Part shown: positions 59,092 through 64,000 of the stretch, piece by piece
How positions within the stretch are numbered: position 1 is the stretch's first letter
How the letters are laid out: every line of letters starts with the position of its first letter
From: Sipunculus nudus
Lineage: Eukaryota; Annelida; Sipuncula; Golfingiida; Sipunculidae
NCBI GenBank assembly: GCA_026874595.1
Contig: CM049308.1
Location: forward strand, 39,726,527-39,790,526
Length of the DNA stretch: 64,000 nt
Direction: 5' to 3'
Translations under genes and position numbers: made by a program
The notes under the pieces: model-generated
The model's database searches: none
Told to the model about the DNA's origin: nothing
Seen by the model: the letters and a program-made list of their open reading frames with translations, nothing else

Positions 59092-59630
59092 AGTGATGCA
59101 GGACTGAGTCTGGACTTGGACTCGAATCCACATTTTTAGGGATTTGGACTTGAACTTTAGGGTACTGGATTTGGACTTGGACTTTAGGGTACTGGATTTG
59201 GACTTGGACTGTAGGGTACTGGCTTTGGACTTTTGGGATCTGGATTTGGACTTGGACTTTAGGGTACTGGATTTGGACTTGGACTTTAGGGTACTGGATT
59301 TGGACTTGGACTGTAGGGTACTGGCTTTGGACTTTGGGGATCTGGATTTGGACTTGGACTTTAGGGTACTGGATTCGGACTAGGACTTTGGGGTACAGGA
59401 TTTGGACTTGGACTTTAGGGTACTGGATTTAGACTTGGACTTTAGGGTACTGGATTTGGACTTCAGGGTACTGGATTCAGACTTGGACTTTAAGGTACTG
59501 GATTTGGACTTGGACTTTAGGGTACTGGATTCAGACTTGGACTTTAGGGTACTGGATTTGGACTTGGACTTTAGAGTACTGGATTTGGACTTTATCTCGG
59601 ACTCGGAGGTAAGGGCTTGATAAATCAGAC
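59092..59630 (+). repeat. 27-bp minisatellite inside a 'ggactcgagtcc' repeat
   Basis: About 18 units of 'ggatttggacttggacttta' + 'gggtact'. 27 is a multiple of three, so long frames stay open on both strands: DLDFRVLDL repeats on plus, SKSKSSTLK on minus. These are by-products and not genes. The flanks belong to the family at 46216-46706. Further loose 'ttggactnggactt' text at 59835-59990. Confidence 0.92.
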
Positions 59631-62600
59631 CTATACCATCTTGAGTCAAGTACATCATGAAATCTTACATACATTATCCCTATTACAAAAACAATATATA
59701 TACCAGACTTAAGCTCTGCATTGGGAGATAAATGTAATTACACATTCATGTGAAAAGCAAGTGTATAAATTAACATAAAAACACAAATGATCATCTAAAG
59801 TTTCCATCTTAAAATTCTTTTAATAAGGAGATTTGTGTTGGACTAGGACTTTGACTTTGGTTCCCAATTACTTGGACTAGAAGAGGATGGACTTGGACTT
59901 GAATCTTTATGAGGTGGACTTGTTCTTAGATTCTAGTAGCCTTCACTCTCAGACCTGCACTCCAACTCAGATAGTTAGGACATGCCTGTATTGATTACCG
60001 GATAAAATTTCTTGTTTTAAGCTTGTCACATGTTAATGATTCATGACCTATTGAGCCAACATGTAAACTTGGACTAGATGTTGATCAGTAATTACATATT
60101 TAAAAAACCTCTGTTATTACATGCTGCTTTATCTGTTGAACTCTTAAACCTTTAATATCAAAGACAATTAATAACTGTTATATTATGAAACTTGTCTTAA
60201 GGAAATTTCATATGGATATCAATTTACAATTACATGATTACTGGTTTATATGATGTATGGAAAATAACAAACCAGGAAGAACCGTTTGTTTACTTATCTT
60301 TTGTGAACTTGTATCTTTGGTTTCTCTTTGTCCTCCACTGTTTTGGCTGTATGGAGGATTTTCATTTTAAATAGTTTCTATTTTGGTTTCACATGGAATG
60401 AATTTTGTTCATTCATTGTTAAAGCATGTGGCTTTAAAATAAGGGTATGGATTAGTTATTGTTTCATTACCCACACATGCAATGAACTTTTTCATTCATA
60501 GTAAAAAAAGTGTCGCATTAAATAGAGGTTTAGATGATAAACAGTTTCATTTATCCACACAAACAGTGAATTGTTTTCATTCATTGATAAGAAAAACACA
60601 AACATGTTTATATTCATCAAAGTAATTATAAAAAAGGATTAAAAACAGATAATCATTTATATGTTAAGACAGAAGATGACTCAGTGCACAATCCTTGTGT
60701 TGAAAGGCATAAAATGCTATACAGTAAAACTTAAAAGACAAACACCGATCCAGTAGAATCATTGATTGTACGAGGACAAACTCTAATCAGACTTCATACT
60801 AGTTGGATCTTAGGACAAACTCTGATTGTAGTCTCTAGTTCTATTTTGACAAACTCTGTTTTGTTCATCTTTATCTGAGTTTCTTCAAGGAAAAACTCCA
60901 ATCCATGCACATGTTTACAGTAAAAAAAATATGATTGTGAATAAATGAAAGCAATGATATATATCATTTCGATTTATACAAACCATGTTTTTGAGTATAG
61001 ATCTACTTGTACAATGAAAATTATTTGATTTTGGTATAAGTTTATTGATAAATTGGGTGCATATCATTATAAATTAATTAATTCATATAATAATAGATAA
61101 GATGCAGTATCTGTCTCTGGGAGGCTACTTAGAGTAATAACTTATACTTTTGTAGGTTTACTGTATGCAAAAATGGAATTCTAGGAAAACAACAACAAAA
61201 ATGAAAATTTCAAAATTTTGACATCCCAGATATGAAGCAACCACATGCAGTCTCGGGTGTTTAAATTGTATACCATGGGTAAGTGGTTACAATAGTTACA
61301 GTAATACAAATTATATTAAATTTAGTAGATTTGGTACTTCATTTTAACTTTTTTTGCACTTTTGGACTAGTGCAGACATGAGTTTTCTCTTCTGATAGAT
61401 ACTAGTTCGTAGCTGAAACTGCTGGCTGCAATCTGTATGGTACCCATAGCTGACATTTCTTCTCTTGGTTGTCAAACTAAAGCACCAAAACAAGTATTCA
61501 TCATGTCAAAGCATTTTCTTTCATGCCTGGAGAGGCTTTGTCACACATTGTGTCATGCTTAGAGCAGCTACTTAGGGTGCTTGAATGTAACACTGAGGAA
61601 TGAATACAAAACTTAGCTGGCACTAGTGGCACAGTATTTAGCACTCTGTACAAAGGAATTCCATATATGAGCCAAATGCAAGGGAACCAAAATGCCATAT
61701 ACAAACTCATATATTATATGTGAATGCAACTGTGTACATATATATTTACATATATGTCTGTTAATATATAGTAATTATTTTATATGTTTGCTGTACATAT
61801 ATTTGTTTTTACAAATGGATATAATAGTAAATAACAGTAAATCTCTGTTTAAGGAACCAGCATGAAATTTAAACACATATTTCAAAAAGTTTTGGGAATA
61901 ATGTTGCATGAACCTATAGATAATGATTTCTGCACATGGGGCTTTTCAACATATATATATACATATAAAAACAATTGTACAACAATATAAGGATTGACTG
62001 TATTTGCATTACCTCTATCTCAGTTGCATTTTATAAATTTGTGTTTGTTTGGAACATTAATAATATATTTATAATATGAACTATTGGTCTAGAAACTTTA
62101 ACTGCATGGTATATTATTCAGGAATAGTTAGTCATATCATTTCAAGGCCAATTTACTCTCATGTGACTAGAATTTTGTCTAATTATGTTATTTAGCCAAA
62201 GCTCAACGCAAAAGAGATTATATTGCTGTCTGGTACAGACTGTATGTCAGCCGGACTTGGTGCTGTGCCAAAAGATAGTGTGTTTCAGTTCAAATATGAC
62301 AGTACAGACAGTTATCTGGCAGAATGAATGTATTCACAGTGTGGCCTGTCTTAAGGTGCAAATTTTTGAAATATTTTATATTATTTTTTGTTAATCATTA
62401 CACAAATGGTCACAATGACATTATGTTATTTACAGTAGAATATTTATGTGCCATAAACGTGCCAAGGGATATTCAAAATGGCATATGGCCGGACACACTG
62501 CAGGGAGTGAAAAACATGGCATGCTTTATGATGTTGTACAGAGGGCTCTGATTACATAGTTTATGCTTCATGGCTGTGACAGCCAAAATAAAATTCAGAT

Positions 62601-62940
62601 ATGAGCCTCGCAGTAAGTCTTGTATCATATGAATTGTCACAAAGTAACATAGAAATAACAAAACCAGATGCAAATTCATATAGTAAATCAAACAAGAGAG
62701 CCTAAAAAACTAAATTATGGTGCGATATTCTGAATAAAGTCCAGTTTTTTAAATCACAATACTGCAATATACATTTCTGCCAAAATTTTAATATTTGTCG
62801 TCTGCCATGACGTAGCTCTGTCAGTCATAGGTGCTTTATGCTGGGTCAGATGTGAACCTCTATATTGTCTTAAGTGAATAGTAATTGTATCCGCCAAAAC
62901 AAAGTGCATGTGTATAGATTTCACAAAGCTCTTTATCATA
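59631..62940. other. ITPK1 intron 1, AT-rich, no gene recognised
   Basis: 60780-60900 has three loose copies of 'ggacaaactctaatcag'. The rest is AT-rich with no recognised features. Confidence 0.4.
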
Positions 62941-62944
62941 CGCA

Positions 62945-63500
62945 AAACTGGTGGCGCCACCTGCAATCATTTTTGCACAAAGTCCGTCTGTTTGTCTGCT
63001 GTGGGATAAAATCACTCATAGCTCGGCAGTGGTTTCACATATCTGCCTAAAATTTTTCAGGTTTATACATCCTGGACAGCTTTTTTGATTTTATGACAGG
63101 TGGCGCCACCTACTTTAACGTTTGCGCTGCAGACATCCAAGCTCATATCTCGGGAACCGTTCGACTGATTGGGCCAAAATTTTGCATGTTTATAGATCTC
63201 ACATAGCTCTTTATCATACACTAACTGAAGGGGCCACCTGCAACCATTTTTGCACAGTGTCTATCTGTTTGTCTGCCATGGGCTAAAATCACTCATATCT
63301 CAGTAGTGGTTTGACTTATCTGCCTAAAATTTTGCATGGGTATATACATCCTGGTTAGCTATCTAGATTTTTTGGCAGGTGGTGCCACCTACATACACAT
63401 TCGGCTGCAGACATTCATGCTAATATGCAACACACCTCACTCTATTCGGCTGCAGACATCCATGCTAATATGCAACACACCTCACTCTATTTCCCCTTTC
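62945..63500 (+). repeat. ~285-bp tandem repeat with GGTGGCGCCACC palindromes, plus a 46-bp duplication
   Basis: 'cacctgcaaycatttttgca' starts units at about 62956 and 63235. The palindromes GGTGGCGCCACC (62950, 63101) and GGTGGTGCCACC (63379) mark unit parts. At the end, 'ttcggctgcagacattcatg' is duplicated with a 46-bp period (63400, 63446). Confidence 0.8.
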
Positions 63501-64000
63501 CACTCAATCCATGCCTCACTTCACCCATTCCACTCTGATTTTGGCGGATACATGTAGTCGCTTGTTGACTACCCATATTCTAGTTATCCCCCTTTGTATT
63601 TATGAAGATTTAAAATTATTCAACTAGGATAAGTATTCAGACATAGCATGCCAACAGTCTGGATCACCAGATGTGAAATATTACCAGGATCATAATAAAA
63701 CTCCATGGTTACATCACAGGTCAGATCTGCCTGCAAGAATAAAGACAGCTTCAGTTATGATTCAATTGTTCCTGCAAGTGGGGAGCCTTTCATACTGTTC
63801 AGAAATTTACACTGAAGGTTTCTACTAATATTAGTTAATGCTGATTAGCACACCCTTGAATTGGTGGGGCAAGCAAATTGCAAAGGTAGAACTCACAAAA
63901 TAGAACTAGAAATTTGCATTTAAATGAATGCAAGCATCCACTTTGTTAGGGCCAGGTCTCTGTTGTGGGATGGCTCATTTCCTAAATGTCCTGAAAATTT
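63501..64000. other. Right edge, nothing recognised
   Basis: No coding or repeats recognised. Confidence 0.4.

Noticed and set aside
59144-59658. Long open frames on both strands encoding DLDFRVL and SKSKSSTLK repeats
   Set aside because: They follow from a 27-bp repeat that is a multiple of three; there is no start context, no splice sites and no non-repeat coding around them.
42000-64000. Further ITPK1 exons
   Set aside because: I looked on plus for the HKLTD, ATP-grasp and DINAFPGYEG-type stretches and did not find them; a profile search could still reveal a short exon that I missed.

Overview
The window looks like AT-rich, repeat-dense, intron-containing DNA from an invertebrate animal. 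The repeat content (180-bp satellite units, TTA-flanked Harbinger copies, small TIR elements, a tRNA-derived SINE, long minisatellites) suggests a lophotrochozoan, perhaps a mollusc. That is inference, and I cannot name a genus. No bacterial-style gene organisation is present, and nearly all open frames longer than 60 codons are chance frames in introns and repeats.

Two host genes are recognisable, and both act in inositol phosphate metabolism. On the minus strand is a multiple inositol-polyphosphate phosphatase (MINPP1). Its start and signal-peptide exon lies at 20566-20749. Five further coding exons lie at 4640-4768, 3752-3904, 2374-2502, 1486-1692 and 470-674, with matching splice phases and good splice sites. 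The gene runs off the left edge, so its C-terminal third is missing. On the plus strand is the first coding exon (41071-41222) of inositol-tetrakisphosphate 1-kinase (ITPK1). The rest of ITPK1 was not found in the remaining 22.8 kb and probably lies to the right. The two genes are head to head with about 20.3 kb between their start codons. A GC-richer promoter-like region precedes ITPK1. A possible 5' noncoding exon of MINPP1 at about 23.5-23.75 kb sits behind a perfect RFX X-box palindrome and paired CCAAT boxes.

Region by region: 0-5 kb holds MINPP1 exons 2-6, including a 43-bp tandem repeat that copied the end of exon 3 with its 5' splice site about eleven times. 5-20.5 kb is MINPP1 intron 1, filled with repeats. 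These include a 180-bp satellite split by a 3.6-kb PIF/Harbinger transposon, which is itself gutted by another repeat. 20.8-40 kb is the region between the genes, with tandem duplications, a (TA)n tract, a truncated LINE, a small palindrome-rich TIR element at 36.6-37.2 kb, and one weak candidate for a secreted-peptide exon. 40.2-41.2 kb is the ITPK1 promoter and first exon. 41.2-64 kb is ITPK1 intron 1 plus flanking DNA, with a 2.1-kb 28-bp minisatellite having higher-order structure, a hAT element with a perfect 8-bp target duplication, another TIR element, a 27-bp minisatellite, and a terminal block of palindrome-bearing repeats.

MINPP1 removes phosphates from highly phosphorylated inositols, whereas ITPK1 adds phosphates to InsP3/InsP4. 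The pair therefore joins opposing arms of one pathway, though co-regulation is only a hypothesis.
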